A stretch of 38,078 bases of DNA, from the NCBI GenBank assembly GCA_018398765.1, contig JAHBMJ010000957.1, forward strand, positions 1 through 38,078, in the 5' to 3' direction. The translations under genes and the position numbers were made by a program. The stretch comes from Chromera velia. Lineage: Eukaryota; Sar; Chromeraceae. Positions 31,001 through 38,020 of this stretch are shown one piece after another (within the stretch, counting starts at the first letter, position 1; the number at the start of each line of letters is the position of its first letter). The notes under the pieces were generated by a model. That model saw nothing but the letters and a program-made list of their open reading frames with translations. It had not been told where the DNA came from and did not search any database.

Positions 31001-33237
31001 TTTTTGGTCTCGCAGACAAGAGAGAAGTTCACAAAGTATCTCAGGGACTTTTCTTCGCATCTGATGTCTGTCTACGGGGTCACGATCGGGAGGGACTCTG
31101 AGCCCTCTCCTGCCGTGCCAGTGACACACCCCTCTTTGAGTGGAGATGAGAACAACTTGAAGGGGAGAGAACCCCTGATACAGAAGATGGAGAAGATGGT
31201 CGAGATGTTCCCGATGAAGAACGATGAGGTCGACACAGCAGCAGCAAGCAATGACCTTCCTGAGGGAGTGGAAGTGCAAATGGAAACGGAGGTCTGTCGG
31301 TGGAAGTATCGGCGGATGCAGTTGGGTCGATCTTCTATTTTTTGTGCATGCATTGAATTTCAATTCTCTGTTTTTTTTTTTTTTCAAGTCCGGCCTTGCA
31401 CATCTCTTTCAAGAGGGTATTCACTCTCGCAGCTCTACAGACACTTTCTCTCCCTCCCTTTTGACTCTTAAGAAAGGGCAACGTAAGAAAATCGATCAGC
31501 AACGAGGAGGAAAACGGCACGAAAGCTGGGAGCTCGACGTTCTTCTTTCTTATGCGTTGATGCATGCAAGCAGGTGGAGGTCGAGGTAGAGGTCGAAGTG
31601 CAGCAGAATCTCTATCCGTCCGGGACACAGGCCCGAAAGCCCGCGTCAACAAAAGAGACAGTGAAAAATTTGAACATGCACGGATCAGGCGCAATCAAAA
31701 AGTCAGTCGGTCTACCTTTATTTTTTCGACACTCGTGCGGGAAGGCCTGATGCCTTTCTCTGTCTCCCTGAATGCCCGCCGTGCATGTGTGTGGATGCAT
31801 GTGTGTCAAAACATCGGCATGTATCTTTGAGGTGGTGTGTGCTTTCCGTGAAGCTGCCAGATCAACTGGGTTTGCAGATGTCATTTTTACCCGTAGACCT
31901 TTTTATCTCCCGCCTGTCTGCAGGGTAGCAGAAGTAAAATCAGCATCTCAGTCTCTTTGCACTGCCATAACTGCGGCTGTCGACTGGATGCGTCCTTCAG
32001 CAGAAACAGCAGGAAAGCCTTCTATACAGGGGCGGAGCTTCTGGGGAGATGCTTTCGCTCTTCCCCTCCTGCCTGCTCCCAACCGCCTGGACATTCATGT
32101 GCAGCAGGAGTTTGTCAAGACAGTCGACGTCCCTCTTGCACCAGACCGACTTGACCTTTTGGGAGAGCTCCGAAAGACACCCGGGCTCATAGCTGCACTC
32201 ATTCAACCAGTCCCAGACAAAGCAGCCAGCCCGAGCCAAGACCAAGGCTCTTTGAGAGGCTCCACCTCTCCTTCGACAGCCGGGGATCGTGACGCGTCTC
32301 CTTCTACTGCAGTGCAGGGGGCGATGCTGCTCTCATCCTTCGATTTCGCAGAGATGATCAAGATTACAAGCCAAAAGCTGGGTGTCGGCTCTTTTGATCC
32401 CCCCGTCAAGGCCAACGCGCATCCTGTGGTGCTTGGCACCTGCACTCCTGCCTCTGTATACGTTGACCAGTGGAAAAACTATAGGGACGAGGTGAGCCCA
32501 GTGGATATTTCGGGGTTCGTGTTGGCCCCTGAGGATCTCTTTTCTCTCCGTATGCGTCTGCTGCACGTGGTTGTGCTGCTGTACGACGGCAAACTGGGGA
32601 TGCTGGACAGAAGGGAGTGGCACTTCCTGGTCAAGGTCCTCATCTCAGTGGATCCCAATCTTGCAACCAAGTTCTACAGGTAAGTCGGCAAAACTTGCGG
32701 TATATACGTTGCATGAGAAACGGTGTCGTTGTTTTCAGCCTTGTACCAACGGTACCAACCCTCTAGTTTCCGTGAGATAGCAGAGTCGACTGGTGCAACG
32801 AAGGCAAGTGAACCCGTTTGAGTGTGACAGTCTGAGCACGAATCTTACAGGATACCGACCTGTATGCATATAGAAGAGTCGACTTGTGTATGGTAACCTC
32901 TCTGATGAGCGAATAGTTTCTCTCTTCTTGCCCCTCACGAACATTCCACTGCAGGTATATCCATGAGGGCATTGTGCACCTCTCTGAGGCCCAACGGCAG
33001 CAGACGCGGTCAAGCAGGACTCTAAAGCTCCTCCAGAGGACGGCAGATCTCTCGTCGAGTGACCCCCTCAGGTTTGATGAAGAGGACATGAAGGGGGAGG
33101 AGGAGACAAGGAGACAGATGGTTGTTTATGCAAACAGATTCTTTGGGAACACGAGAGCAAGTGAATTGGAGACCTCAGTGCCGTCTGTGGTCAGGGAGGG
33201 ACAATTGCCTGCAGTCACCTTAGACATGTTGTTATGA
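6527..33237 (+). CDS. Giant DUF3638/DUF3645 protein with SecA-like ATPase motifs (51 exons, ~3,861 aa)
   Basis: Exons: 6527-6573, 6700-6757, 7105-7249, 7539-7580, 8061-8842, 9142-9370, 9815-10049, 10383-10514, 10752-10878, 11209-11387, 11506-11587, 11964-12380, 12718-12867, 13105-13263, 13430-13560, 13915-14004, 14343-15585, 15952-16022, 16399-16551, 16984-17114, 17408-17909, 18156-18302, 18794-19036, 19394-19547, 19842-20039, 20356-20538, 20916-21056, 21264-21509, 21935-22057, 22431-22693, 23080-23254, 23426-23599, 23961-24143, 24500-24769, 25137-25286, 25409-25810, 26156-26241, 26707-26902, 27323-27462, 27705-27885, 28147-28191, 28297-28374, 28429-28477, 28822-28954, 29170-29350, 29520-29839, 30139-30229, 30530-31291, 31574-31701, 31924-32679, 32955-33237 (TGA). 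Every phase fits and the sum is 11,586 nt. The family is recognised from MGGGKT, DEID, the PVPYSAANTP..SEF block, GYSGT, IDIGA and RMRQ. Fungal and protist DUF3638 proteins are typically about 3,000 aa; this one is longer. Cellular function is unknown; some relatives carry 'ubiquitinyl hydrolase' names in databases (from memory). Less certain: exons 1-4, the ends of the 21935 exon (22057 or 22072) and the 28.1-28.5 kb region. Confidence 0.88.
9142..10878 (+). other. Putative His/Cys hydrolase-like module (residues ~359-599)
   Basis: The four exons from 9142 to 10878 contain, in order, VPVAIGWTNPNGGHAMMM (His about residue 464), YNTGGGSGIH (residues 483-494), a linker ending AIYKIALDPLAEW, and RPQLSGTCTMKSPKVW (Cys about residue 589). 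A conserved-looking GHA, an Asn-Thr-Gly turn followed by His, and a GTC embedded in Q-x-SGTC-x-x-KS are the kind of sites seen in cysteine-hydrolase folds. Comparable GHA/NxGxG/GxC blocks occur, from memory, in related proteins of amoebae and intracellular bacteria. A catalytic role is inference. His-before-Cys order is unusual for papain-like enzymes, so a permuted or non-catalytic domain is equally possible. Confidence 0.5.
11209..14004 (+). other. Helical middle region I (residues ~600-1001)
   Basis: Seven exons (11209-14004) encode mostly alpha-helical sequence. The recognisable pieces are a charged coiled-coil-like stretch (LGREQARLTGEVQDLTTKI) ending at 11587 and VPARQIPTLIDWLFSL at 12718, where ...IPxLIDWL resembles a helix that follows the His/Cys block in relatives. 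The donor at 11387 (GTCGGT) was chosen over 11411 (GTGTCT) because both give phase 2 but the first matches the local consensus. No catalytic motif is seen. Confidence 0.7.
11842..11963. repeat. CT/TATC/TG microsatellite block in an intron
   Basis: (CT)n with CCCTC variants, then ATCT/ATCA units, then (TG)n lead directly into the TGCAG acceptor at 11963. It probably doubles as the pyrimidine tract of that intron. Confidence 0.85.
14041..14105. repeat. (AAG)n microsatellite in an intron
   Basis: A near-uninterrupted AAG run with a few AAA variants lies inside the intron between 14004 and 14343 of the giant gene. It is purine-rich on the sense strand, unlike the other intronic repeats. Confidence 0.9.
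14343..15585 (+). other. Largest exon, 1,243 nt (residues ~1002-1416)
   Basis: This single uninterrupted exon encodes 414 codons in a gene whose median exon is near 170 nt. It includes GWLWSQKDNSILG, IDFVLFGGTRQTDILLKL and many helical, Ala/Leu-rich segments. I recognise no catalytic motif. The preceding acceptor is a TG repeat ending in TGCAG and the donor is GTTTGT. The size contrast suggests intron loss or an older uninterrupted block, but that is inference. Confidence 0.8.
15952..19036 (+). other. Middle region II (residues ~1417-1831)
   Basis: Six exons with many phase-2 junctions, several splitting an AGG/CGA arginine codon as AG|G or CG|A. The 502-nt exon at 17408 includes LWSMF-unlike, beta-rich sequence with Pro/Ser-rich linkers (SSPSSSPPLEVQ, SNPSSPPSPGGN). 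The 18156 exon begins YYDLSSGSSEYLSFSDCG. The 18794 exon ends RQRLISAYHMLKLG-like, leading into the helical pre-motor region. For the exon starting 16984, the donor at 17114 (GTCAGT, phase 1) is required by the 17408 exon rather than the GTGAGT four bases downstream. Confidence 0.72.
16846..16968. repeat. CT then GT microsatellite before an acceptor
   Basis: About 100 bp of CT/CTCG/CTTT repeats are followed by about 24 bp of (GT)n, ending 15 nt before the TGCAG acceptor at 16983 of the giant gene. Confidence 0.9.
19317..19391. repeat. (TG)n tract forming an intron 3' end
   Basis: About 75 bp of TG with two TATG interruptions abut the TGCAG acceptor at 19393. The repeat itself replaces the usual polypyrimidine tract. 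Confidence 0.92.
19394..24143 (+). other. Helical pre-motor region (residues ~1832-2445)
   Basis: Twelve exons, most joined in phase 0. Repetitive helices of the kind that precede the ATPase core in DUF3638 proteins are seen: YDAALNFLLEISNLEKFSED at 19395, GAMKAVYAKYLDVHKNLPHR in the 19842 exon and ELELIDFLGDDDFLHSRR at 20356. The 23080 exon is charged and coiled-coil-like (KKVAEETESGSKRLEKETAEN). The 22431 exon could end earlier at 22619 before GTAAGT, but only the 22693 end (phase 2) matches the one-base lead of the 23080 exon. Confidence 0.75.
24500..24769 (+). other. DUF3638 ATP-binding exon (motif I, MGGGKT)
   Basis: The exon encodes FEYAANLRLREDQ, an acidic/Ser-Thr insert (about 30 residues) and IIQRLMGGGKTFVLGTLLAT..ADGFHLSVLVTPQ. 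MGGGKT (residues about 2506-2511) is the phosphate-binding loop. Family members usually read MGxGKT followed by hydrophobics, PLLA and ADG, as here. The upstream F-E-x-x-x-N-x-x-L-R-x-x-Q block also fits the family. The shape Q-x-x-MGxGKT parallels the motif I of SecA (GEGKT). Nucleotide binding follows from the motif and is not shown directly. Confidence 0.9.
25052..25110. repeat. (CA)n(GA)n microsatellite in an intron
   Basis: About 30 bp of CA followed by about 30 bp of GA lie within the intron 24770-25136 of the giant gene, ending 26 nt before the acceptor. Confidence 0.9.
25137..25810 (+). other. DUF3638 core continuation with DEID Walker-B-like motif
   Basis: The exon at 25137 encodes ALYETNAQDMARRTWTFFG and LERV, matching the family's LyexN..D motif after the P-loop. 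The 402-nt exon at 25409 ends with RERGSGVFDEIDVTFDPK and TEHNFPLSHK. DEID (residues about 2665-2668) fits the DEVD box of the family and of SecA motif II, and the following E-x-N-(F/Y)-P is also typical. Both catalytic acidic residues (D, E) are present. Confidence 0.88.
26156..27885 (+). other. DUF3645 region
   Basis: Exons 26156, 26707, 27323 and 27705. The 27323 exon contains ANLHFG, PLPVPYSAANTPNENSEF (residues about 2840-2857), corresponding to the VNYG..avPfxAkdxPs..EFghP signature of DUF3645 in a divergent form. It joins 27705 in phase 2 to read SEFANRWEVINRACMTYLVG and then GLSADQTRQW, the T-x-x-Y-x-x-GLS block expected next. Potential exons inside the 27463-27704 intron are not needed by the alignment to family order. 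Confidence 0.82.
28147..28477 (+). other. Structurally uncertain exon cluster with a tiny intron or in-frame TAG
   Basis: The exon 28147-28191 (SVEHLYEACESNYHA, weak donor GTGCTA) joins 28297-28374 (VLFREIVGEADTDLHDLIKL...YDDE). Reading on without splicing gives EVIERLR, then TAG at 28393-28395, then KLEPHEGEGSQHVRTVMAYTREN in the same frame up to the 28477 donor. The TAG can be removed by an intron of 54 nt (28375-28428) or 45 nt (28392-28436). Both are multiples of three and both are much shorter than the other introns (105-491 nt). I used 28375-28428. Confidence 0.55.
28822..29350 (+). other. GYSGT motif exon and following exon
   Basis: The 28822 exon (two-base lead completing a Val codon) encodes ETASRQIIANPQNLGSMFQT followed by VQGYSGTLENTFIFPYEI. 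GYSGT (residues about 3001-3005) matches the GfSGT box of DUF3638/DUF3645 proteins and resembles the GMTGT box of SecA. The 29170 exon (FNSGVSEVETKDL..., ADALNK) is less conserved-looking. The phase-1 lead is supplied by the 28477 donor, which supports that upstream exon. Confidence 0.82.
29520..30229 (+). other. IDIGA / YYDHRHITGVDIK exons (motif V-like)
   Basis: The exon 29520-29839 encodes KYRALIDIGAMFKAYSNEE, a CYNCRGEG insert and GVIYFDEMSNTLRVLL, ending YYDHR. The next exon continues HITGVDIKQKPEAIALATSS and DTPLRDILQ. Relatives read ...vYlDexHtrGtDlk here. HITGVDIK is also strikingly like the AGRGTDIK motif V of SecA, but the usual R-G-T is I-T-G-V. CxxC (CYNC) is a small possible metal site; no second pair is seen nearby. 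Confidence 0.83.
30530..31291 (+). other. RMRQ exon (motif VI-like) and C-terminal body
   Basis: The exon opens GVMRMRQYLSSQLIDFAVAG directly after DTPLRDILQ. QGVMRMRQ (residues about 3219-3226) is the family's QaaMRMRq box, and its position after motif V matches the arginine-finger RGR motif of SecA-type helicases. The 254-codon exon then runs through charged, helical sequence to MEKMVEMF and a Glu-rich end at 31291. Confidence 0.85.
31574..33237 (+). other. C-terminal exons with VEVEVEVEV linker
   Basis: The exon at 31574 starts VEVEVEVEVQQNLYPSG, corresponding to the Glu-rich E-R-E-Q-E-V-E stretch that follows the motor in relatives. Exon 31924-32679 (756 nt) includes a Ser/Pro/Asp-rich disordered segment (about 32215-32310) between conserved-looking parts (IHVQQEFVKTVDVPL, RMRLLHVVVLLYDGKLGM). 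The last exon, 32955-33237, ends ...TLDMLL and TGA at 33235-33237. The donors GTCAGT and GTAAGT are clear. Confidence 0.82.
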
Positions 33238-33690
33238 AGTAAGACTTTTGGACAGATGGAACGACGGGGTGATCCGGAAAGTAATTTAAAACAGGATGAA
33301 AGACAGAAAAGAGGAGACGAGGGAGGAAAAAAGAGAGACTCAAAAATGTACAGGCAAAAAATAAATGGGGGAACCAGAGACTCGCACCACCTTATTGCGT
33401 CCTGTGACATGATGAAATACGATTGACTCGATCGTCCTTCTGTCGATAGTTCGACGAGCCTGTCTGTGTTTTTTCGTAACGCTCTGTTTTTCTGCCTGCT
33501 TCCTCTTTACACGTGTACTGTATGTCTCTCTCTGTCTCTTTTAGTCTGCACGCTTGCCATATTTTATGTTTTCCCCTCATTTAAAGTTCTATCAAGAAAA
33601 AAGACAACATGCCACCTGAGAGAAACACATTTTGCAGCCGGGAATTGCACTGCAAATGTGTTGAATTCTATAAATCAGTGACACACTTTA
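33238..33690. other. 3' flank of the giant gene
   Basis: No gene is seen. This should include the 3' UTR of the giant gene. AAATAAAT at about 33359-33366 is a weak candidate polyadenylation context, but there is no evidence that protists of this type use AATAAA. The composition becomes AT-rich towards the right end. Confidence 0.4.
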
Positions 33691-34663
33691 TTAGACAGGT
33701 TTCCCTTTTCAAAAAACACATACAGTCTTAATTGGCATTAATTAGAAAGGGTCGCATGCAGGGTTAGGTTGTATTCACCAAACAATTGCAGCTATTTAAA
33801 TGCAGATGGCATGTTAGGTTTGTCACGCTGCTTTGCTACTGCCGTACAGTTAATTACCGGTAGTACTATTATAATACATTATACCCTATACGTTGCAATT
33901 AAAGCCCTAGTTGAAGCCCATCTTTAGGCTGACTTAGAATCTTAGCAACTTAAAAAGTTTGAACAATTCTTTTAGAAAAGCAAATATATTATCTAGGGTA
34001 TTATATAACTGTATATTATATATTAAACATTTAAATTATAATTTAAATACGCTCATTATAATTCAATGATTAAATTTATGCATACTTCTAAAAAAAATAT
34101 TAGCAGTAGTCTAGTAGAACATTCCTAAATTCGAAGTTGCCCTTTAATGAAACTTTAAAGTTAATCAAAGGATATAGAGCCTCTATAAAAAGAAGCGCAA
34201 TGTATATTCAATGCCTTTTCCTAGTCGTTATTTAATTTAATATGTAGCAGCAATTATAAATCATGAATTTGCGATTATACTGTATAACAGAATACAAGTA
34301 CGTGCCAGTGAATTAAATTGCAGTTTATGATACTGTTTATGTGTTTCCTCTCTTACTGACGCTAGCACTGACGTTTATTTACTCTAACTTACATTCTATC
34401 ATGGACCAGGCCGCGACTCATAGTTGCGTAATAATGCGTATCCTAGTGTATATCTAGTTACGTATTGCAAATGTGTGAAACTCACACACCGGCTTTATCC
34501 TTACACAGGTGCATGTGAACCAACAAAGCATAAATGTATTGTAAAAGAATTAAAAGAGAAGAAGCTAGAGAAGAAGAAATGTTCAAAGAACCATTCGATC
34601 ATACAAATTCATTTTTATATTACGTTCAAAGTATATGATGCATCTATGGGTCACAAAAAAGGC

Positions 34664-34739
34664 GATATTGCTAAATATCGTACAATATCGCTTTGTCCAA
34701 CTATCGCTTGTACCCGATATCGCGATATTTAGCAATATC
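34664..34739. repeat. 17-bp perfect inverted repeat with palindromic spacer
   Basis: GATATTGCTAAATATCG at 34664-34680 is exactly inverted at 34723-34739 (CGATATTTAGCAATATC), with a 42-bp spacer that itself ends CCGATATCGCG. It could extrude as a cruciform. Confidence 0.9.
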
Positions 34740-34748
34740 AATATAGGT

Positions 34749-34960
34749 GCAATATTGTACGATATTAGGCGATATTTGTAATATCGGGTAGGCGATATTG
34801 TACGATATTAGGCGATGTTTGTAATATCGGGTAGGCAATATTGTACGATATTAAGCGATATAGATAATATTGGCCATGCGATATTGAATGATATTAAGCA
34901 ATATTCATAATATCATGTACGTAGGCGATATTATACGATATTTGCCGATATTTATGAAGA
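34749..34960. repeat. 43-bp tandem array rich in CGATATT/AATATCG
   Basis: Units begin at 34749, 34792, 34835 and 34878 (exact 43-bp spacing), with a diverged unit at 34925 (47 bp). Each contains GC(A/G)ATATTGTACGATATTA-type sequence followed by GTAATATCGGGTAG. AATATCG and CGATATT are mutual reverse complements, so each unit can fold on itself. Confidence 0.88.
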
Positions 34961-34967
34961 AATGAAA

Positions 34968-35240
34968 GAAGGAAGGAAGACTAGGAGGAAGCTTGAGGAA
35001 CTTGAAGGAAGGAAGGAAGGAAGGACTTAGAAGGAAGGACTCGGAAGGAAGGAAGGACTCGGAAGGAAGGAAGAAAGGAAGGAAGGAAGGAAGGAAGAAA
35101 GAAGGAAGAAAGGGAAGGAAGAAAGGGGAGGAAGAAAGGGAAGGAAGGAAGAAAGGAAGGAAGGAAGGGAAGAAAGAAGGAAGGAAGGAAGGGAAGAAAG
35201 AAGGAAGGAAGGAAGGAAAGAAGAAAGAAATGCCAGTGGA
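34968..35240. repeat. GGAA/GAAG microsatellite, first block
   Basis: GGAAG and GAAA units fill about 270 bp, with a short (A)GGACT(C/T)(A/G)GAAGGAAGG variant repeated three times at 35027-35062. Long apparent Phe/Leu/Pro/Ser or Lys/Gly/Arg peptides in this block are artefacts of the repeat. Confidence 0.93.
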
Positions 35241-35291
35241 GAGAGAAGGATGCATTGTACAAAACCTGATTTAATTGTCAGAGTTGCAGCT

Positions 35292-35550
35292 TCAAGTTGA
35301 CCTAGGAACCACCCACACCCAGAGATTTGGTGGGGCTCCAGAGACAGAAACAGCTGCGGTGAAAAACTTGTATCTTCCCTTGGTTTCCTCGGTGACATCA
35401 GGCCCCCCTCTGACCATTCCGAAGTCGTCCTGGCCCCCGTCAATGGCTCCAACCACAAATTCTTTCTCGGCCGCAGTTCGGACCTTGCCGTCCCTCTGTG
35501 TAAAGGGCTCCACCAGGGAATACTCTCCGACAAACACACGGATGAAAGGA
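35292..35550 (-). CDS. Terminal exon of an unidentified minus-strand gene (partial)
   Basis: Reading leftwards, a frame encodes about 85 well-mixed residues including EYSLVEPFTQRDGKVRTA, EFVVGAIDGGQDDFGMVRGG and SVSGAPPNLWVWVVPRST, and ends with TGA at 35292-35294. The composition (Gly, Asp, Val, Trp) is that of a globular domain and differs from the flanking GGAA repeats. The right boundary is uncertain because the frame runs into the repeat at about 35550, whose complement is pyrimidine-rich and could serve as an acceptor tract. No upstream exon was found further right, so this may be a gene relic. I do not recognise the family. Confidence 0.45.
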
Positions 35551-35561
35551 AGGAAGTCTCT

Positions 35562-35712
35562 CAGGATGGAAAGAAGGAAGGAAGGAAGGAAGGCAGGAAG
35601 GAAGGAAGGAAGGAAGGAAGGAAGGAAGGAAGGAAGGACGAAAGGGAAGGAAGGAGGAAAGGAAGCAAGAAAGGCAAGGAAGGAAGGAAGGAAGGAAGGA
35701 AGGGAGGAAGGT
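35562..35712. repeat. GGAA microsatellite, second block
   Basis: About 150 bp of GAAGGAAGG units with a few GGCA and GGAC variants. The block sits between the minus-strand exon and the 145-bp satellite. Confidence 0.93.
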
Positions 35713-36790
35713 CTCACGAAGGAAAATGGTTGCCTCGCTGTTGTGTGGATGGGGAAAGAGGAAAAGAAAGAGAGACGTCGAGCTAGGGGAGGATACACTC
35801 ACTGTTCATGCTGTGGAACCGATGAGAAGTCTCCTTTCTGTCAGCACAAGGGTCTGTCTCACGAAGGAAAAGGTTTGCCTCACTGTTGTGTAGATGAGGA
35901 GAAAGGAAAAGAAGGAGAGACGTCGACCTGGGGGAGGATACACTCACTATTCGTGCTGTGGAACCGATGAGAAGTCTCCTTTCTGTCAGTACAAGGGTCT
36001 GTCTGGCGAAAGAAAATGTTTGCCTCGCTATTGTGTGGATGAGGAGAGAGGAAAAGAAAGAGAGATGTCGAGTTGGGGGAGGATACACTCACTGTTCATG
36101 CTGTGAAACCGATGATGAGTCTCCTTTCTGTCAGCACAAGGGTCTGTCTCGCGAAAGAAAATGTTTGCCTCGCTATTGTGTGGATGGGGAGAGAGGAAAA
36201 GAAAGAGAGACGTCAAGCTGGGGGAGGATACACTCACTGCTTATGCTGCGGAACTGCCGAGAAGTCTCCTTTCTGTCAGCACAAGGGTCTGTCTCGCGAA
36301 AGAAAATGTTTGCCTCGCTGTTGTGTGGATGAGGAGAGAGAAAGAGAAAGAGAGACGTCGACCTAGGGGAGGATACACTCACTGCTTGTGCTGCAGAACT
36401 GCCGAGAAGTCTCCTTTCTGTCAGCACAAGGGTCTGTCTCGCGAAGGAAAACGTTTGCCTCGCTGTTATGTGGATGGGGAGCGAGGAAACGAAAGAGAGA
36501 CGTCAACCTGGGGGAGGATACACTCAATGCTTGTGCTGCGGAACTGCTGAGAAATCTCCTTTCTATCAGCACAAGGGTCTGTCTCGTGAAGGAAAATGTT
36601 TGCGTCGCTGTTGTGTGAATGGGGACAGAGGAAAAGAAAGAGAGACATCGAGCTGGGGGAGGATACACTCACTGCTTATGCTGCGGAACTGCCGAGAAGT
36701 CTCCTTTCTGTCAGCACAAGGGTCTGTCTCGTCAAGGAAAAATATTTCCCGCTGTCGTACGGATGGCGGATGCAGAGAGACAAAACGAAA
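35712..36790. repeat. 145-bp tandem satellite, about 7.5 units
   Basis: The landmark GGATACACTC falls at 35791, 35936, 36081, 36226, 36371, 36516 and 36661, an exact 145-bp period. Each unit also contains AGTCTCCTTTCTGTCAGCAC (with minor variants), GGGTCTGTCTC, TTTGCCTCGC and AGAGAGACGTC. Units differ by scattered substitutions with no net indels. Because 145 is not a multiple of three, the six frames show staggered open reads of about 70-145 codons that repeat CCGTDEKSPFCQHKGL-like peptides. I regard these as artefacts rather than genes. The array decays from about 36740. Confidence 0.95.
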
Positions 36791-37980
36791 GAGATGAGCA
36801 CTCTACAAACACGACACACTAGGATGCGCAGCGCTAATGCTCCAAGCGACCTTCATTTTTGCCTCAAAGACAGGTTGACAGGCCGACAGGAGAACTCTGG
36901 AAAAAGCTGTAACAAGGACACACTCTCAAAAATCAGTGGAGACGACGGAGGGAAAATTATAGCTGTACTGAGGCCAGCGTACTGCATGGGAAAGCGATGG
37001 AGCTCTGCAATATGCAATGGAAACATCTGAATCTCCAAGCAGTTCAGAGCCAACTGAATCTTTTTGAACTGATCGAAGGAACGCAGAGTTGTTGAGGCAG
37101 TTTTGCGATCGAATGCGATCGACGTTTATAGCAGATGCATTAATTGAAGCGAATTTCGGGAAATTCGGCTGCGGCTGGGGCCGGTGCACATGCATGCAGT
37201 GGACCGCGCACGGGCCCGTATACGCGCATCATTGCATGAAGCTGATTTTTTTTTCTTTTTTTTTTTGTATGAAGCTGATTGTCTGACCTTCATGCATGCA
37301 GACTGTGCATGGTTTGTATATGGCCTGTTTCAATGGCTGGCTTCGCTATGGAAACAGACCGCTGGCTCTACACGGAAAGCTAGTAAACCAGCTTGGCAAA
37401 GACCTTCCCAGAAGCCCATCTTGATGTTGCAAAGGGCATAAATGGCAGGCCCAATCAAAGTGGAACTGACCTTCGGCGACTTTCAGATTTCATATCGATA
37501 ACCATTCGAAAAGGCCGTCTTCGCGAGCGGTCTCGTGTTCCACACCACTTCTGTCCACTTTCTTTCGTGTTCCTTTCTGTCTGTCAAGTCAGGCTCTTTT
37601 GTTGGGAAAACAAAGAATGACATTCGTGCAATCTGAAGCGACCTTGCCGCGCATTCGGAAAGCAGACAAACATCAACTTTAAGTGGCCGAAAGTGGCGTT
37701 CTCGACATTGATCTTAGTAAGCTCCCAGCTTGTTTCCGCTCTCTCTGGCCTTTTCCGACGTTATCAAACCAAATCAAACCAACGGTCACAGTGTTGTTCA
37801 GAACTATTCAGGGCACGTGCATGTCTGTCTGCTAAGTTTGTCTTTGTGTGAGTATATATGTGTCCGTATATATATGTCTTCTACACTCCGCGTCGCTCCC
37901 AATTAATTAAGTGGCTGCATCCCGCCCTGTTTGACTGACAGTGTTGAAGATCCTATAATTCATGGGGGGAGGAAGACAGT

Positions 37981-37984
<4 letters not shown>
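36790..37984. other. Unassigned right flank
   Basis: No splice-linked exon chain is seen. The segment is of mixed composition with a T8CT10 tract near 37247-37266 and several GCATGCA sites. One 50-codon minus-strand open stretch (37330-37482) looks protein-like but is unsupported. Confidence 0.4.
37330..37482 (-). CDS. Short protein-like open stretch, doubtful
   Basis: The stretch is bounded by stops on both sides. It reads SSTLIGPAIYALCNIKMGFW followed by EGLCQAGLLAFRVEP. It has a membrane-like Ile/Leu/Ala/Gly flavour but no initiating Met at its start and no recognised motif. It could be an exon piece or part of a dispersed repeat. Confidence 0.15.
   Translation of the reverse strand, partial: KSPKVSSTLIGPAIYALCNIKMGFWEGLCQAGLLAFRVEPAVCFHSEASH

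Positions 37985-38020
<36 letters not shown>

Larger units (their letters stand above)
33690..34960. other. Second AT-rich island
   Basis: About 1.3 kb of strongly AT-rich DNA has many TATA, TAAT and ATTATA stretches and no open frame over about 100 codons. It contrasts sharply with the roughly balanced composition of the genes. It ends in a structured repeat (34662-34960). It may be inserted foreign or organelle-derived DNA, or a special chromosomal element. No TIR pair or transposase was found. Confidence 0.6.

Noticed and set aside
34905-35262. Long minus-strand open frames rich in Phe, Leu, Pro and Ser
   Set aside because: These are translations of the GGAA microsatellite. No gene is implied.
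35712-36790. Possible CRISPR array
   Set aside because: Repeats are contiguous 145-bp units with no unique spacers, and the DNA is eukaryotic.
35700-36800. Overlapping Cys-containing open frames in the 145-bp array
   Set aside because: The period is not a multiple of three, so each frame changes at every unit. The peptides on the + strand recur only because the DNA repeats.
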